Assembly: GCA_024244705.1 (NCBI GenBank)
Contig: JAAEOK010000064.1
Location: 62,001-126,000 of the forward strand
DNA length: 64,000 nucleotides
Source of the DNA: Alphaproteobacteria bacterium
Lineage (GTDB): Bacteria; Pseudomonadota; Alphaproteobacteria; JAAEOK01
Direction of reading: 5' to 3'
Within the stretch, counting starts at the first letter, position 1, and every line of letters begins with the position of its first letter. The translations under genes were made by a program, and so were the position numbers. The notes under the pieces were generated by a model, which worked only from the letters and a program-made list of their open reading frames with translations, was not told the DNA's origin and ran no database searches. This document shows positions 17,936 to 27,145 of this stretch, one piece after another.

Positions 17936-19231
17936 ATGACCCCATCGATCTACCGCTGCCTTAGCGCCGCCGCCGCGCCATTGTTCAAGGCCAAGTTGCG
18001 CCGCCGCGCGGCCATCGGCAAGGAAGACGCCGGTCGGCTCGAAGAGAGGCTCGGCACCGCCAGCTTGGCGCGGCCCGACGGATCGCTGGTCTGGGTTCAC
18101 GCGATCAGCGTCGGTGAGACCATCAACGTCTTGCCGCTGATCGCCAAGCTGATTGATACTTACCCGCGCATATCCGTCTTATTGACCACCGGCACGACGA
18201 CCTCGGCGAGTCTCGCCGCCGACCTCTTGCCGCCCCGCTGCCGGCACCAATTCGTGCCGATCGACCTGCCCGGCGCGGTGCGCCGGTTTCTCGACCACTG
18301 GCGCCCCGATCTCGGCCTGTTCGTCGAATCCGAACTGTGGCCCAATCTGCTGCTCGGCGCCGCCGCCCGCGATGTGCCGCTGGCGCTGGTCGGCGGCCGC
18401 ATGTCGGAGCGAACATGGCGCCGATGGCAGCGGATGCCGCGTCTGATCGCGCCGACATTGGCGACGTTCGACCTCGTGCTGGCGCGCAGCATAACCGACG
18501 CCGATAGGTTCACCGACCTCGGCGCGGCCGACGTGCGTTGCGTCGGCGACCTCAAATCCGCGGCCCCGCCGCTGCCCGTCGACGACGCCGCGGCCGCCAC
18601 GATGCGGGGCTGGATCGGCGCGCGTCCGCTGTGGCTCGCCGCCAGCACCCACGCCGGCGAGGAGGAGGCCGTGGCCGAGGTTCATGCGCGGCTCAAACCC
18701 GCGCGACCCGACCTTCTGACCGTCATCGTCCCGCGTCATCCGGAGCGCGGCAGCGAAATCGCGCAATCGCTGGAGGGCCGCGGCTGGCGGACGGCCAGGC
18801 GCTCGCAATCGGCGCCGATCGGCGCGGCGACGGATATCTATCTCGCCGACACCCTGGGCGAACTCGGTCTTTTCTACCGGCTGACCGAGATCGCCTTCAT
18901 TGGCGGCTCGCTGGTCCCGCAAGGCGGCCACAACCTGCTCGAGGCGGCGCGGCTCGATTGCGCAATCCTGCATGGTCCGCTGATGACGAATTTCCACGAC
19001 ATGGCCGAAGAGTTTCGCCGGGAAGTGGCCGCCATCGAGGTCGCGGACGCGGACGCGCTGTCGGTCGCGGTCGAAGAACTACTGACCGACGCGGCGGAGC
19101 GCCGGCGCCTGGCTTCCGCCGCCAGGCATGTCGCGGCAAACGAGGCCGGAATCCTCGAGGCGACGTTCGCGGCGCTGAGCCCCCTCCTCGACCGCGCGGT
19201 CGATGAAAGTGACCGGCATGCGCGCGCCTGA
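17936..19231 (+). CDS. waaA: 3-deoxy-D-manno-octulosonic acid transferase
   Basis: A 431-residue Kdo transferase (KdtA), which moves Kdo from CMP-Kdo to lipid IVA at the inner membrane. Typical segments are WVHAISVGETINVLPLI, FVESELWPNLLL and the donor-site GGSLVPQGGHNLLEAARL. The frame is open upstream into msbA, but the ATG at 17936 starts just before the hydrophobic N-terminal segment expected for the family. It overlaps the lpxK start by 29 bases, so translation is probably coupled. Confidence 0.93.
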   Translation: MTPSIYRCLSAAAAPLFKAKLRRRAAIGKEDAGRLEERLGTASLARPDGSLVWVHAISVGETINVLPLIAKLIDTYPRISVLLTTGTTTSASLAADLLPPRCRHQFVPIDLPGAVRRFLDHWRPDLGLFVESELWPNLLLGAAARDVPLALVGGRMSERTWRRWQRMPRLIAPTLATFDLVLARSITDADRFTDLGAADVRCVGDLKSAAPPLPVDDAAAATMRGWIGARPLWLAASTHAGEEEAVAEVHARLKPARPDLLTVIVPRHPERGSEIAQSLEGRGWRTARRSQSAPIGAATDIYLADTLGELGLFYRLTEIAFIGGSLVPQGGHNLLEAARLDCAILHGPLMTNFHDMAEEFRREVAAIEVADADALSVAVEELLTDAAERRRLASAARHVAANEAGILEATFAALSPLLDRAVDESDRHARA

Positions 19232-20198
19232 GTTTTGGCAGCAAGACGGATTGGTGCCCCTGCTGGCGACGCCCGCGTCATGGCTCTACCAGGGTATCGA
19301 GGCGGTCAAACGAGCGATGACCACGCCCTGGCGGGCACCGATTCCGGTCATCTGTATCGGAAACGTCAACCTTGGCGGCGCCGGCAAGACGCCGACCGCG
19401 CTGGCCGTCGGCGCGCGGCTGATCGAACGCGGCCATCGCGTCCATTTTCTGATCCGCGGCTATGGCGGCCGGACGCGGGGGCCGCTGCGGGTCGACCTCG
19501 ACCTCCACGACGCGCGCACGGTCGGCGATGAAGCCTTGCTGCTGGCGCGCCTGGCGCCGACCTGGGTCGGCGCGGACAGGCGGCGCAGCGCCGCCCGCGC
19601 CGCCGAAAGCGGCGCCGAGATCTTGGTCATGGACGACGGCTTTCAAAACCCATCCCTGGTCAAGGACCTGTCATTGGTCGTCATCGATCTCGATCAAGGG
19701 TTCGGCAACCGGCGGGTTTTTCCCGCCGGTCCCCTGCGCGAACCGTTGGCCCAAGCGCTCTCCCGAGCCGACGCCTTGGTCTTGATCGGCGGCGACGCCA
19801 CGGCATCGGCGACGGTTTCAGGCGCCGGACTGCCGGTGCTGCGCGCGCGCATCGTCCCTCACGAAAGTGCGCTCCAGCTACGCCGCCAACGGGTGGCCGC
19901 GTTCGCCGGCATCGCGCGCCCGGCCAAGTTTTTCGACACCCTCGACGCGATCGGCGTCGATGTCGCGGTGCGCCGCGCGTTTTCGGATCACTACCGCTAC
20001 AGCGCCGAGGACATCATGGCGATTTGCGAGGAGGCCGCCGCGCTGGGCGCCGAACCGGTCACCACCGAAAAGGACTATGCCCGCCTCGACGCCGCGATGC
20101 GGCCGATGGTCCGCGCGGTCGCCGTTTCCCTGGTCTTCGACAGCCCCGCGCGCCTCGACGCGCTGTTGGACCGCGCCCGCCATGCGGGGTCCGGCTAG
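19203..20198 (+). CDS. lpxK: Tetraacyldisaccharide 4'-kinase
   Basis: A 331-residue LpxK, the kinase that phosphorylates the 4' position of the lipid A disaccharide at the inner membrane. It has the modified Walker A in NLGGAGKTPTALAV, the DDGFQN motif (catalytic Asp pair region), and VFPAGPLREPL. An alternative ATG at 19218 would shorten it by five residues. It overlaps waaA and ends two bases inside the convergent M23 gene. Confidence 0.93.
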   Translation: MKVTGMRAPEFWQQDGLVPLLATPASWLYQGIEAVKRAMTTPWRAPIPVICIGNVNLGGAGKTPTALAVGARLIERGHRVHFLIRGYGGRTRGPLRVDLDLHDARTVGDEALLLARLAPTWVGADRRRSAARAAESGAEILVMDDGFQNPSLVKDLSLVVIDLDQGFGNRRVFPAGPLREPLAQALSRADALVLIGGDATASATVSGAGLPVLRARIVPHESALQLRRQRVAAFAGIARPAKFFDTLDAIGVDVAVRRAFSDHYRYSAEDIMAICEEAAALGAEPVTTEKDYARLDAAMRPMVRAVAVSLVFDSPARLDALLDRARHAGSG

Positions 20199-21031
20199 TC
20201 GGCTTTCGCTTCGGCCTCCGGCATTGGCCCGGCGAGGAGTTCGGGATCGAGCCGCGCCGACAACAAATTGACCCGCCAATCGAGATGGGGGCCGGTCGAC
20301 CGGCCGGTCGAGCCGACCGCTCCGATGAGTTCGCCCTGAGTCACCGCCTGGCCCTCGGCGACGGCGATGGAGCTGAGATGGAGGAACGTCGAATTGAGCC
20401 CGCGGCCGTGGTCGACGATGATCGTCTTACCGGTGAAGAACATGTCCGGGTGAACCATGGTGACGATACCGGCGGCCGGCGCCACGACCGGTGTTCCCGC
20501 GGGCGCCGCGATGTCGATCCCGTAATGGGGCTGGCGCGGCTCGCCGTTGAGAAAGCGCGCGGTGCCGTAAACCCCGGTGATCACGCCGCTCGTCGGCCAC
20601 ACGAACCCGCTGTCGAACAGCGGCGTCGCCGAATAGACCGCGCGCGCCGCGCTGATGATCTTTTGCTCGTCGCGGATGCGCCTGAGATCGTCGTCGTTGG
20701 GCGTTACCTTGCGGCTCGGCAGCCCGTTGATGCGCTGCTCGCCATAGGTGCGTTGGGCGATCGAGAGGGACCGCGACATTACGGTTCCGTCCGGCAGACG
20801 AACCTCGAGCGTCGCGGCGGGCGCGGCGGTGCGGCTGAAACCGAGCAGGAAGCGGCCATCGGCGGCGACCGCCGTCGCCTCGTCGTCGAGCCGAACTTGG
20901 GCTCCCGGAACCGTCTGTCCCTGCACCAGCCCGCCCTGGATGAACGCTCCGCTCAACCCGAGCGGCGTCTCGGCCCTGGCGATGCCCACCGCGACCCACA
21001 GGGCGAGGACGATCAGAAATAGGCGTTTCAC
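20195..21031 (-). CDS. M23 family metallopeptidase-like protein
   Basis: A 278-residue secreted protein: a signal peptide (KRLFLIVLALWVAVGIARA), a beta-rich middle region, then a LytM/M23 domain with HYGIDIAAPAGTPV (His and Asp zinc ligands) and GPHLDWRVN at the end. The last motif is HLD where the classic zinc site is HxH, so the third ligand is Asp instead of His; a similar variant may occur in other proteobacterial M23 proteins. It should act on periplasmic peptidoglycan or activate an amidase. Its GTG start overlaps the xseA stop (GTGA), indicating coupled translation; the frame's upstream extension is antisense-like and rejected. Confidence 0.85.
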   Translation of the reverse strand: MKRLFLIVLALWVAVGIARAETPLGLSGAFIQGGLVQGQTVPGAQVRLDDEATAVAADGRFLLGFSRTAAPAATLEVRLPDGTVMSRSLSIAQRTYGEQRINGLPSRKVTPNDDDLRRIRDEQKIISAARAVYSATPLFDSGFVWPTSGVITGVYGTARFLNGEPRQPHYGIDIAAPAGTPVVAPAAGIVTMVHPDMFFTGKTIIVDHGRGLNSTFLHLSSIAVAEGQAVTQGELIGAVGSTGRSTGPHLDWRVNLLSARLDPELLAGPMPEAEAKAD

Positions 21032-22527
21032 AGCAGGGAGCCCTGGTCGGCTTTGCGTGGCGAGCGTTTGCGGCTCGGCTTGGTCGGGCCGCCGGCGATC
21101 ACGGCGGGCGCGGCGCCGTCGTGGAAGCGGAGGTCGACCGCCATTCCCGGTCTGGCGCTCGCGGCCGACAGCACGGGCCGGCCGGTATCGTCGCGGACCA
21201 GAACAAAGCCGCGCTCGAGCACCCGCTGGTAGGAATAGCTGTTGAGCAATTCGGTCGCCGCCGCGAGGCGGTTGCGACCCGCATCGACCGCCGCCTTGGC
21301 GCCGCGATCGGCGCGCGCCGACAGCTCGCTCAAGCGGACCCCGCCACGGTTTATCTCCTGGCGCAACGGTCCGTCGCGATGGCGCCCGGCGGCGGCGCCG
21401 AATGCGGCACGCTTGGCCGCGACCAGAACGCCGAGGGTGTGCCCAAGTTGGGGCAGGCGCTCGAGACGATGGCCGCGGTCGGCGAGCACGCCGGATAGGG
21501 CGCGGCCGAGGCGTTCGCCACGGTCGTCGAGGCCTTGCCGCGCGGTGTCGAGCAGAACGTCGGGTCGCGGCAGCCCGCGCGCCAATCCGGCGACCCGCAG
21601 ACGGCGATCCTCGAGCAGGCGCGCCACGGCGCCGACCATGCGGCGGGCGTCGTCGAGTACTTGGGCGCTCAGTTCGGCACGCACCGGAACCGCAATTTCC
21701 GCCGCCGCGGTCGGCGTCGGCGCCCGCCGGTCGGCGGCGAAATCGATCAGCGTGGTATCGGTCTCGTGGCCGACCGCGGAGATCAATGGGATCGTGGAGG
21801 CCGCGGCGGCGCGAACCACGACTTCCTCGTTGAACGCCCACAAATCCTCGAGGCTGCCGCCGCCGCGGGCGACGATCAGCACGTCGGGCCGCCGAACCGC
21901 ACCGTCATCGGGAAGCGCGTTGAAGCCGCTGATGGCAGCGGCGATCTGTTCGGCCGCGCCGTCGCCTTGGACCAGCACCGGCCAGAGCAGGACGTGGCGC
22001 GGGAACCGGTCGGCCAGACGATGCAGGATGTCACGAATGACGGCACCGGTCGGCGACGTGACGACACCCACGATTTCGGGCAGAAACGGGAGCGACTGTT
22101 TGCGCGCCTCATCGAACAGCCCTTCGGCGGCGAGCTTCTTGCGCCGGTCCTCCAACAGCTTGAGCAGCGCCCCCTCGCCCGCCACCTCGAGCGCTTCGAC
22201 GATGACCTGATAGCGCGAACGTCCCGGATAGGACGATATCCGCCCGGTGGCGATAACCTCGAGCCCGTCCTCGGGCGTGACGGACAGGCGTCCGGCGGTG
22301 CCGCGCCAGCAGACGGCGTCGAGCACCGCCTGTTCGTCCTTGAGCGCGAAATACATGTGACCGGAGGCGGCACGCTTGAAGCCGGAGATTTCACCGCGGA
22401 TTCGAACATTGCCGTAGCTGTCCTCGAGCGTGCGCTTGATGGCGCGCGAAATCTCGCTGACCGTGTATTCGGGCAGATTGTGGGCGGCGACGGAATCGAT
22501 CGGGTTTTCGGCCATCGGCGGTGCCAA
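21028..22527 (-). CDS. xseA: Exodeoxyribonuclease VII large subunit
   Basis: A 499-residue XseA. The N-terminal OB-fold (EYTVSEISRAIKRTLEDSYG ... GEISGFKRAASGHMYF) is followed by the catalytic domain with VGVVTSPTGAVIRDIL, VARGGGSLEDLWAFN and SAVGHETDTTLIDF, then a long alpha-helical region. ExoVII degrades single-stranded DNA from both ends together with the small subunit XseB, which is not in the window. It is divergent from purD, with a 49-base gap that must hold both promoters. A second Met (22515) is a possible start. Confidence 0.93.
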   Translation of the reverse strand: MAPPMAENPIDSVAAHNLPEYTVSEISRAIKRTLEDSYGNVRIRGEISGFKRAASGHMYFALKDEQAVLDAVCWRGTAGRLSVTPEDGLEVIATGRISSYPGRSRYQVIVEALEVAGEGALLKLLEDRRKKLAAEGLFDEARKQSLPFLPEIVGVVTSPTGAVIRDILHRLADRFPRHVLLWPVLVQGDGAAEQIAAAISGFNALPDDGAVRRPDVLIVARGGGSLEDLWAFNEEVVVRAAAASTIPLISAVGHETDTTLIDFAADRRAPTPTAAAEIAVPVRAELSAQVLDDARRMVGAVARLLEDRRLRVAGLARGLPRPDVLLDTARQGLDDRGERLGRALSGVLADRGHRLERLPQLGHTLGVLVAAKRAAFGAAAGRHRDGPLRQEINRGGVRLSELSARADRGAKAAVDAGRNRLAAATELLNSYSYQRVLERGFVLVRDDTGRPVLSAASARPGMAVDLRFHDGAAPAVIAGGPTKPSRKRSPRKADQGSLL

Positions 22528-22576
22528 TTATGGTACAAAACAGACCTCGGCGAATGCTAGGGGATAAGGTGGGGGA

Positions 22577-23857
22577 ATGGAAGTTCTGGTCGTCGGCTCG
22601 GGCGGACGGGAGCACGCGTTGTGCTGGAAATTGGCGGCTTCGCCGCTGTGCACCAAACTCTATTGCGCCCCCGGCAATGCCGGCATCGCCGATGAGGCCG
22701 AATGCGTCGCCATCGGCGCCGCGGATGTCGACGCGCTGGTCGATTTCGCCAAGGCCAATACCATCGACCTCGTCGTCGTCGGTCCCGAAGCGCCGTTGGT
22801 CGGGGGCTTGGTCGACCGCCTCGATGCGGAGGGAATCCTCGCCTTCGGACCGACCGCCGACGCCGCCATTCTCGAAGGCTCGAAGGGGTTCATGAAGGAC
22901 CTCTGCGCCAATTACGGCATCCCGACGGCGGATTACGGCCGATTCACCGATGCCGGCGCGGCCAAGGCATTCGTCCGCCAGCGCGGCGCACCGATCGTGG
23001 TCAAGGCCGACGGCCTCGCCACCGGCAAGGGCGTGATCCTGTGCGACAGCATCGACGAGGCGGAGACCGCGATCGATCAGATGATGGGCGAGCGCATGTT
23101 CGGCGCCGCCGGCGACGAAGTCGTCATCGAGGAATTGCTGGTCGGCGAAGAGGTGAGCTTTATCGCCCTGGTCGACGGCGAAACCGTCTTGCCGCTGGCG
23201 TCGTCGCAAGACCACAAGGCGGTCGGCGACGGCGACACCGGACGCAATACCGGCGGCATGGGCGCCTATTCGCCGGCGCCCGTGGTCGACGATGCCCTCG
23301 CCGACGAGATCATGGCCCGCGTCATGCGCCCCACCGTCGAAGCCATGAAGGCCGAAGGGCGGCGGTTCAAGGGCGTGCTCTATGCCGGGCTGATGATTAC
23401 CGCCGACGGTCCCCGGGTGCTGGAGTTCAACGTCCGCTTCGGCGACCCCGAATGCCAGCCGCTGATGATGCGGATGATGTCCGACCTGTTGCCGGCGCTG
23501 GTGGCGTCCGCGGAGGGCGTCTTGGATCGTTTCGATCTGCGCTGGTATCCGGATGCGGCGCTGTGCGTCGTGATGGCGACCAGGGGCTATCCGGGGGCTT
23601 ACGACAAAGGCAGCGAGATCAGGGGCCTCGACCGGCTTTCCGGGCGCGACGACGTCGCCGTCTTCCACGCCGGCACCACGGCGAAGGACGGCCGCATCTT
23701 GGCCGCCGGCGGCCGCGTCCTCGGTGTCACCGCGCTCGGCGCCGACGTCGCCGAAGCGCAGCGACAGGCCTATGCCGCAATCGACATGATCGACTGGCCG
23801 CAAGGTTTCTGCCGCCGCGACATCGGCTGGCGCGCGATCGGGCGGCAGACGCCGTGA
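22577..23857 (+). CDS. purD: Phosphoribosylamine-glycine ligase
   Basis: A 426-residue ATP-grasp enzyme for the second step of purine synthesis, joining glycine to phosphoribosylamine. The start [34 protein letters not shown], the ATP-grasp [18 protein letters not shown], and [12 protein letters not shown] followed by [12 protein letters not shown] are all diagnostic. A purine-rich GGTGGGGGA stretch precedes the ATG. It ends four bases from the convergent TlpA-like gene. Confidence 0.95.
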   Translation: MEVLVVGSGGREHALCWKLAASPLCTKLYCAPGNAGIADEAECVAIGAADVDALVDFAKANTIDLVVVGPEAPLVGGLVDRLDAEGILAFGPTADAAILEGSKGFMKDLCANYGIPTADYGRFTDAGAAKAFVRQRGAPIVVKADGLATGKGVILCDSIDEAETAIDQMMGERMFGAAGDEVVIEELLVGEEVSFIALVDGETVLPLASSQDHKAVGDGDTGRNTGGMGAYSPAPVVDDALADEIMARVMRPTVEAMKAEGRRFKGVLYAGLMITADGPRVLEFNVRFGDPECQPLMMRMMSDLLPALVASAEGVLDRFDLRWYPDAALCVVMATRGYPGAYDKGSEIRGLDRLSGRDDVAVFHAGTTAKDGRILAAGGRVLGVTALGADVAEAQRQAYAAIDMIDWPQGFCRRDIGWRAIGRQTP

Positions 23858-23861
23858 CCGA

Positions 23862-24395
23862 TCACAGCGCGGCCTCGATGGCGGCGCGCAGATCGGTCAT
23901 ATCCGGATTGGTCACCGTTGCCCCCGCGGCGTGGATGAAGTGCAGCGCCGCCCGGCCGGCGCGGTCGAACACGAAGACGGTCGGAATGCGGTCGATGCCG
24001 CCGAAAATGTGCTCGGTTTCGTCGTCCGAGGCGACGATCGAGAATGTCGGCCCGGTGCGCGCGAGGAAACGGTCGAGCCGGCCGCCGTCGTCCTTGAAGC
24101 TGCTCCAATCCTCGAACAAATTGATCGCGATAATGGTCACATCGTCGGCGTCGTAGTCCGCGCGCAGCTCATTCAGGTGGGCGAACTCGATCACGCATGG
24201 CGGGCACCAGGAGGCGAAGAAGCTGACCACGACGACGGTGCCGTCGAGGCGGTCCCGGTTGACCGCGGGACCCTGGATAAGAGGCCGTTCGACGACATGT
24301 TTCTTGAGCATGGCGTCGAGATCCACGCTTTCGCCGGAGCGCGCGGGCGCGGCGACAACGCAGATGACGAAAAGCGAGACTAGCAACCGGCTCAT
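23862..24395 (-). CDS. TlpA-like periplasmic thioredoxin-fold protein
   Basis: A 177-residue protein with a signal peptide (about residues 1-20) and a thioredoxin-fold domain carrying FFASWCPPCVIEF, the CPPC redox site of the TlpA/ResA group, and RIPTVFVF with its cis-Pro context. It likely reduces disulfides in the periplasm, for example in cytochrome c or metallochaperone maturation; the partner is not visible. It stands alone between purD and tadA. Confidence 0.85.
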   Translation of the reverse strand: MSRLLVSLFVICVVAAPARSGESVDLDAMLKKHVVERPLIQGPAVNRDRLDGTVVVVSFFASWCPPCVIEFAHLNELRADYDADDVTIIAINLFEDWSSFKDDGGRLDRFLARTGPTFSIVASDDETEHIFGGIDRIPTVFVFDRAGRAALHFIHAAGATVTNPDMTDLRAAIEAAL

Positions 24396-24509
24396 CGCCT
24401 TTATCTGGCGCCGGCAATTGCAAAACGCCAGGCCTCAAACTCGGCTACACGGAGATGTGACCGCCGCGAACCGGCGACCGAGGAACGACCTATTTGCCGC
24501 TCGGAACGG

Positions 24510-24980
24510 TCACCGCGGCAGTTCGCGCCGTAGCGCGAAGAAATCGCGCAGCAGGTCGCCGCAGCGGGTCTCGTCGATGCCGCCGACCACTTCCGGACTG
24601 TGGTGGCAGGTCGGCTGGGTAAAGAACCGCGGGCCGTGGTCGACCGCGCCGCCCTTGGGATCGTAGGCGCCGAAATGGAGGCGGCGTAGGCGGGCGAAGG
24701 AAATCGCCGCGGCGCACATGGCGCAGGGTTCGAGGGTCACATAAAGATCGCATTCGGGCAGACGGGCCGCCCCCTCGGCGGCGGCGGCGGCGCGAATCGC
24801 CAGCATCTCGGCGTGCGCCGTCGGGTCTCCCATCTCCTCGGTGCGGTTGCCGTCGCGGGCGAGGATGGTCCCGGTCTCGGCCTCGACGATGACCGCGCCG
24901 ACGGGAACTTCGCCGCGTTCGGCGGCGGCGCGGGCGGCGGCCAGGGCGAGATCCATGAAGGTGGTGGGACTGCCACTCAT
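24510..24980 (-). CDS. tadA: tRNA-specific adenosine deaminase
   Basis: About 156 residues from the ATG at 24980 (24956 is also possible; the longer frame to 25016 is unlikely). TadA converts A34 to inosine in tRNA-Arg(ACG). The zinc deaminase motifs are DPTAHAEMLAIR (His and proton-shuttling Glu) and TLEPCAMCAAAI (two Cys), followed by FGAYDPKGGAVDH. In many alphaproteobacteria tadA sits next to divergent rluB-rsmD; here that pair is 1.4 kb away because the MarR/membrane-protein module lies between. Confidence 0.92.
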   Translation of the reverse strand: MSGSPTTFMDLALAAARAAAERGEVPVGAVIVEAETGTILARDGNRTEEMGDPTAHAEMLAIRAAAAAEGAARLPECDLYVTLEPCAMCAAAISFARLRRLHFGAYDPKGGAVDHGPRFFTQPTCHHSPEVVGGIDETRCGDLLRDFFALRRELPR

Positions 24981-25037
24981 GCTCTTCACCCTGACCCGAG
25001 CCCGCGATGCGGTCAAGACGGTGGGGCGTAACCGGCG

Positions 25038-25727
25038 CTAACCGCGACGCGCCACAACCACCGGATCCGCCGCCGCCGACGGTTGCCGCAACTGAAGCAG
25101 CGCGACGGCGTGCATCAGGATGAAGACCGGGACCGCTAATCCCGGGATCAACACCAGGGGCAAGAGGTTCAACGGCGCGGTCGTAACCTCACCGGCGAGG
25201 ACACCGGCCGCGGATCCCGACACCAACAACCCGGTCGCGAAGGCGACGACGAAATCGGCCAATCCAAGCCAGTTCCACAGGACGAACGACCGTCGTGAGG
25301 CACCGCCATTGTAAAGCGCGGCGACGAAGAAGGGCGCCGCGAGGCCGACCGCGAGGTCGCCCAATCCGGCCGGAAAAGCGAAGAATCCGGGCAGCACGTC
25401 CCACGCATAGAGGAACAGAAACCCGGTGCCGACCACGCGCCAGGCCTGAAACGCGGTGATCAGGCCGAGGTCGAGTCCGAGGACGAAGGCACGGAAGCGG
25501 GACGAAAAACGGTAGGCGGCGCCGAAGACGCCGACCGGCAGGGCGACGCCGGCGATCAAGCCGAGCGGCAGCTCGCCGGGGTCATCGGCGAAGGCGCCCG
25601 CCGCGACCGCGACCAACACGGCGGCAAGCCACAGCGTCAGCACGACGAAGGTGATCGGACCTGGTGCGGTAGCGGCGATGGGAACTGCCGGTGCCGCGGC
25701 GGCGAAATCTTGTGATGTGGTGGTCAT
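25038..25727 (-). CDS. Multi-pass membrane protein of a MarR-controlled module
   Basis: A 229-residue hydrophobic protein with about six transmembrane segments, including TFVVLTLWLAAVLVAVAAGA and LLPLVLIPGLAVPVFIL. No transporter signature is recognised; the function is unknown. GAGGAG (25736-25741) is a good ribosome binding site for the ATG at 25727. A perfect 12-bp palindrome (25748-25759) just upstream matches the one before the adjacent marR gene, so it is probably repressed by that regulator. Confidence 0.75.
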   Translation of the reverse strand: MTTTSQDFAAAAPAVPIAATAPGPITFVVLTLWLAAVLVAVAAGAFADDPGELPLGLIAGVALPVGVFGAAYRFSSRFRAFVLGLDLGLITAFQAWRVVGTGFLFLYAWDVLPGFFAFPAGLGDLAVGLAAPFFVAALYNGGASRRSFVLWNWLGLADFVVAFATGLLVSGSAAGVLAGEVTTAPLNLLPLVLIPGLAVPVFILMHAVALLQLRQPSAAADPVVVARRG

Positions 25728-25747
25728 AGTCGATACTCCTCAAGAAT

Positions 25748-25759
25748 GTGTAATTACAC
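25748..25759. promoter_or_regulatory. Predicted MarR operator upstream of the membrane-protein gene
   Basis: The perfect palindrome GTGTAATTACAC, 20 bases upstream of the ATG. On the minus strand it directly follows TATAAG, a possible -10 box, so a bound repressor would block the start of transcription. It matches the marR-side palindrome at 26242-26253 as GTGTAWWTACAC. Confidence 0.7.
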
Positions 25760-25782
25760 TTATATTTCCAAAAAAAGGGACC

Positions 25783-26235
25783 TCAGCCACGCCGGGTAAC
25801 ATCGACCGCGGCGTTCAAGTCTGCAATCAAACGGTCCAATCTCGCACTGCCGAGTTTGGTTTCGACCTTCTTCTGAGCCGATCGCCACAACGGCAGTGCC
25901 TCGGCCTGCGTCCGACGCCCGGACTCGGTCAGGTCGAGGATACGCTGGCGGCGGTCCGTGCCACCCACTTCCCGAACCAGGCCGCGGTCGATCAGCGGCC
26001 GCAGGTTGCGGGTCAGCGTCGTCCGATCCATGACCAAGGCGTCGGCGAACGCCGACAGCGGCAGCGGACCTTCGACCACCAATACCGTCAACAAGCTGAA
26101 CTGCGTCGCCTTCAGCCCGGCCGGGCGCAGCACCGAATCGTAGTACTGGGTCACGGCGCGGCTCGCCTTGCGCAGGTTGAAGTTGGCGCACCTCACAGCC
26201 TCACGGCCAGATTGAGTGGATTTCGACGTGTTCAT
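25783..26235 (-). CDS. MarR family transcriptional regulator
   Basis: A 150-residue winged-helix protein with the MarR layout: GLKATQFSLLTVL, then LPLSAFADALVMDRTTLTRNL as helix-turn-helix with recognition helix, then RGLVREVGGTDRRQRILDLTESG as the wing with its Asp-Arg signature. It should bind DNA as a dimer and release it on binding a ligand, often a phenolic compound, though the ligand is unknown here. Its own start is six bases from a 12-bp palindrome repeated before the membrane-protein gene, pointing to autoregulation and control of that gene. Confidence 0.88.
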   Translation of the reverse strand: MNTSKSTQSGREAVRCANFNLRKASRAVTQYYDSVLRPAGLKATQFSLLTVLVVEGPLPLSAFADALVMDRTTLTRNLRPLIDRGLVREVGGTDRRQRILDLTESGRRTQAEALPLWRSAQKKVETKLGSARLDRLIADLNAAVDVTRRG

Positions 26236-26241
26236 AAGTTA

Positions 26242-26253
26242 GTGTATATACAC
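26242..26253. promoter_or_regulatory. Predicted MarR operator upstream of marR
   Basis: The perfect palindrome GTGTATATACAC lies six bases upstream of the marR start and next to an AT-rich ATATATAATT tract that could be a -10 region. It is the same motif as at 25748-25759, differing only in the two central base pairs, as expected for one dimeric regulator binding both sites. Confidence 0.7.
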
Positions 26254-26395
26254 ATATATAATTCATGTCAAGAGCAGCGGCGGCGATTGGCGGGGAACAA
26301 CCGAAACCGCTTTCCTTGGCCGGGACCAGGCGTAGACTGCGCGCCATGATCAGGCACCACAGCGATTCCCCGCAGCGCCGACGACGCGCCGATCG

Positions 26396-27145
26396 ATGAC
26401 CGAGCCAAAACGCGACCGTTTGGCCAAGGCGATGGCCCGCGCCGGCTTGTGCTCGCGCCGCGAAGCGGAGACCTGGATCACGGCCGGGCGGGTCCGCGTG
26501 GACGACGTGCTCGTGACCACGCCGGCCTTTGGCGTCGGACCGGAAAACCGGATCGAGGTCGATGGCAAACCACTGCCGGCGCCGGAACCGACGCGGCTGT
26601 GGCGCTACCACAAGCCGGCCGGACTGGTCACCACCAACCGCGACCCCGAAGGCCGCAAGACCGTTTTCGAGGCGCTTCCGCCATCGATGCCGCGCGTCGT
26701 CTCGATCGGCCGTCTCGATCTCACCTCCGAGGGCGTGCTCCTGCTCACCAACGACGGCGCCCTGGCCCGCTATCTCGAACTGCCGTCGACCGGCTGGACC
26801 CGGCGCTATCGCGTGCGCGTCCATGGGCGGGTCGACCCGGCGCAATTGGCCAAACTCGGCCGCGGGGTGACCATTGACGGGGTTCGCTACGGTCCCATCG
26901 CCGCCGCGCTCGACCGTCAACAGGGCGCCAACGCCTGGCTCACGCTGTCGCTGCGCGAAGGCAAGAACCGCGAGGTGCGCCGCGTCCTCGAGCAATTCGG
27001 CTGGCCGGTCAACCGGCTCATTCGAACCGCCTACGGACCGTTCCAGCTTGGCAATCTGAAGCCCGGTGATATCGCCGAGGTGCGCCCCCGCGCCCTCCGC
27101 GACCAGCTCGGTTCGGCGGCAAAGCAGTTCCTCACGCCGACATGA
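26396..27145 (+). CDS. rluB: 23S rRNA pseudouridine synthase RluB-type
   Basis: A 249-residue pseudouridine synthase of the RsuA/RluB/E/F family. An N-terminal S4 RNA-binding domain (RLAKAMARAGLCSRREAETW) is followed by the catalytic core: KPAGLVTTNRDPEGRKTVFE, and GRLDLTSEGVLLLTNDG with the catalytic Asp. EGKNREVRRVLEQFG is the usual late motif. The exact uridine (RluB rather than RluE or RluF) is inferred from S4-domain presence and context. The rsmD start overlaps its stop by four bases (ATGA). Confidence 0.88.
   Translation: MTEPKRDRLAKAMARAGLCSRREAETWITAGRVRVDDVLVTTPAFGVGPENRIEVDGKPLPAPEPTRLWRYHKPAGLVTTNRDPEGRKTVFEALPPSMPRVVSIGRLDLTSEGVLLLTNDGALARYLELPSTGWTRRYRVRVHGRVDPAQLAKLGRGVTIDGVRYGPIAAALDRQQGANAWLTLSLREGKNREVRRVLEQFGWPVNRLIRTAYGPFQLGNLKPGDIAEVRPRALRDQLGSAAKQFLTPT

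Noticed and set aside
21032-21841. Upstream extension of the M23 frame
   Set aside because: It overlaps the end of xseA in another frame; the GTG with signal peptide at 21031 is the proper start.
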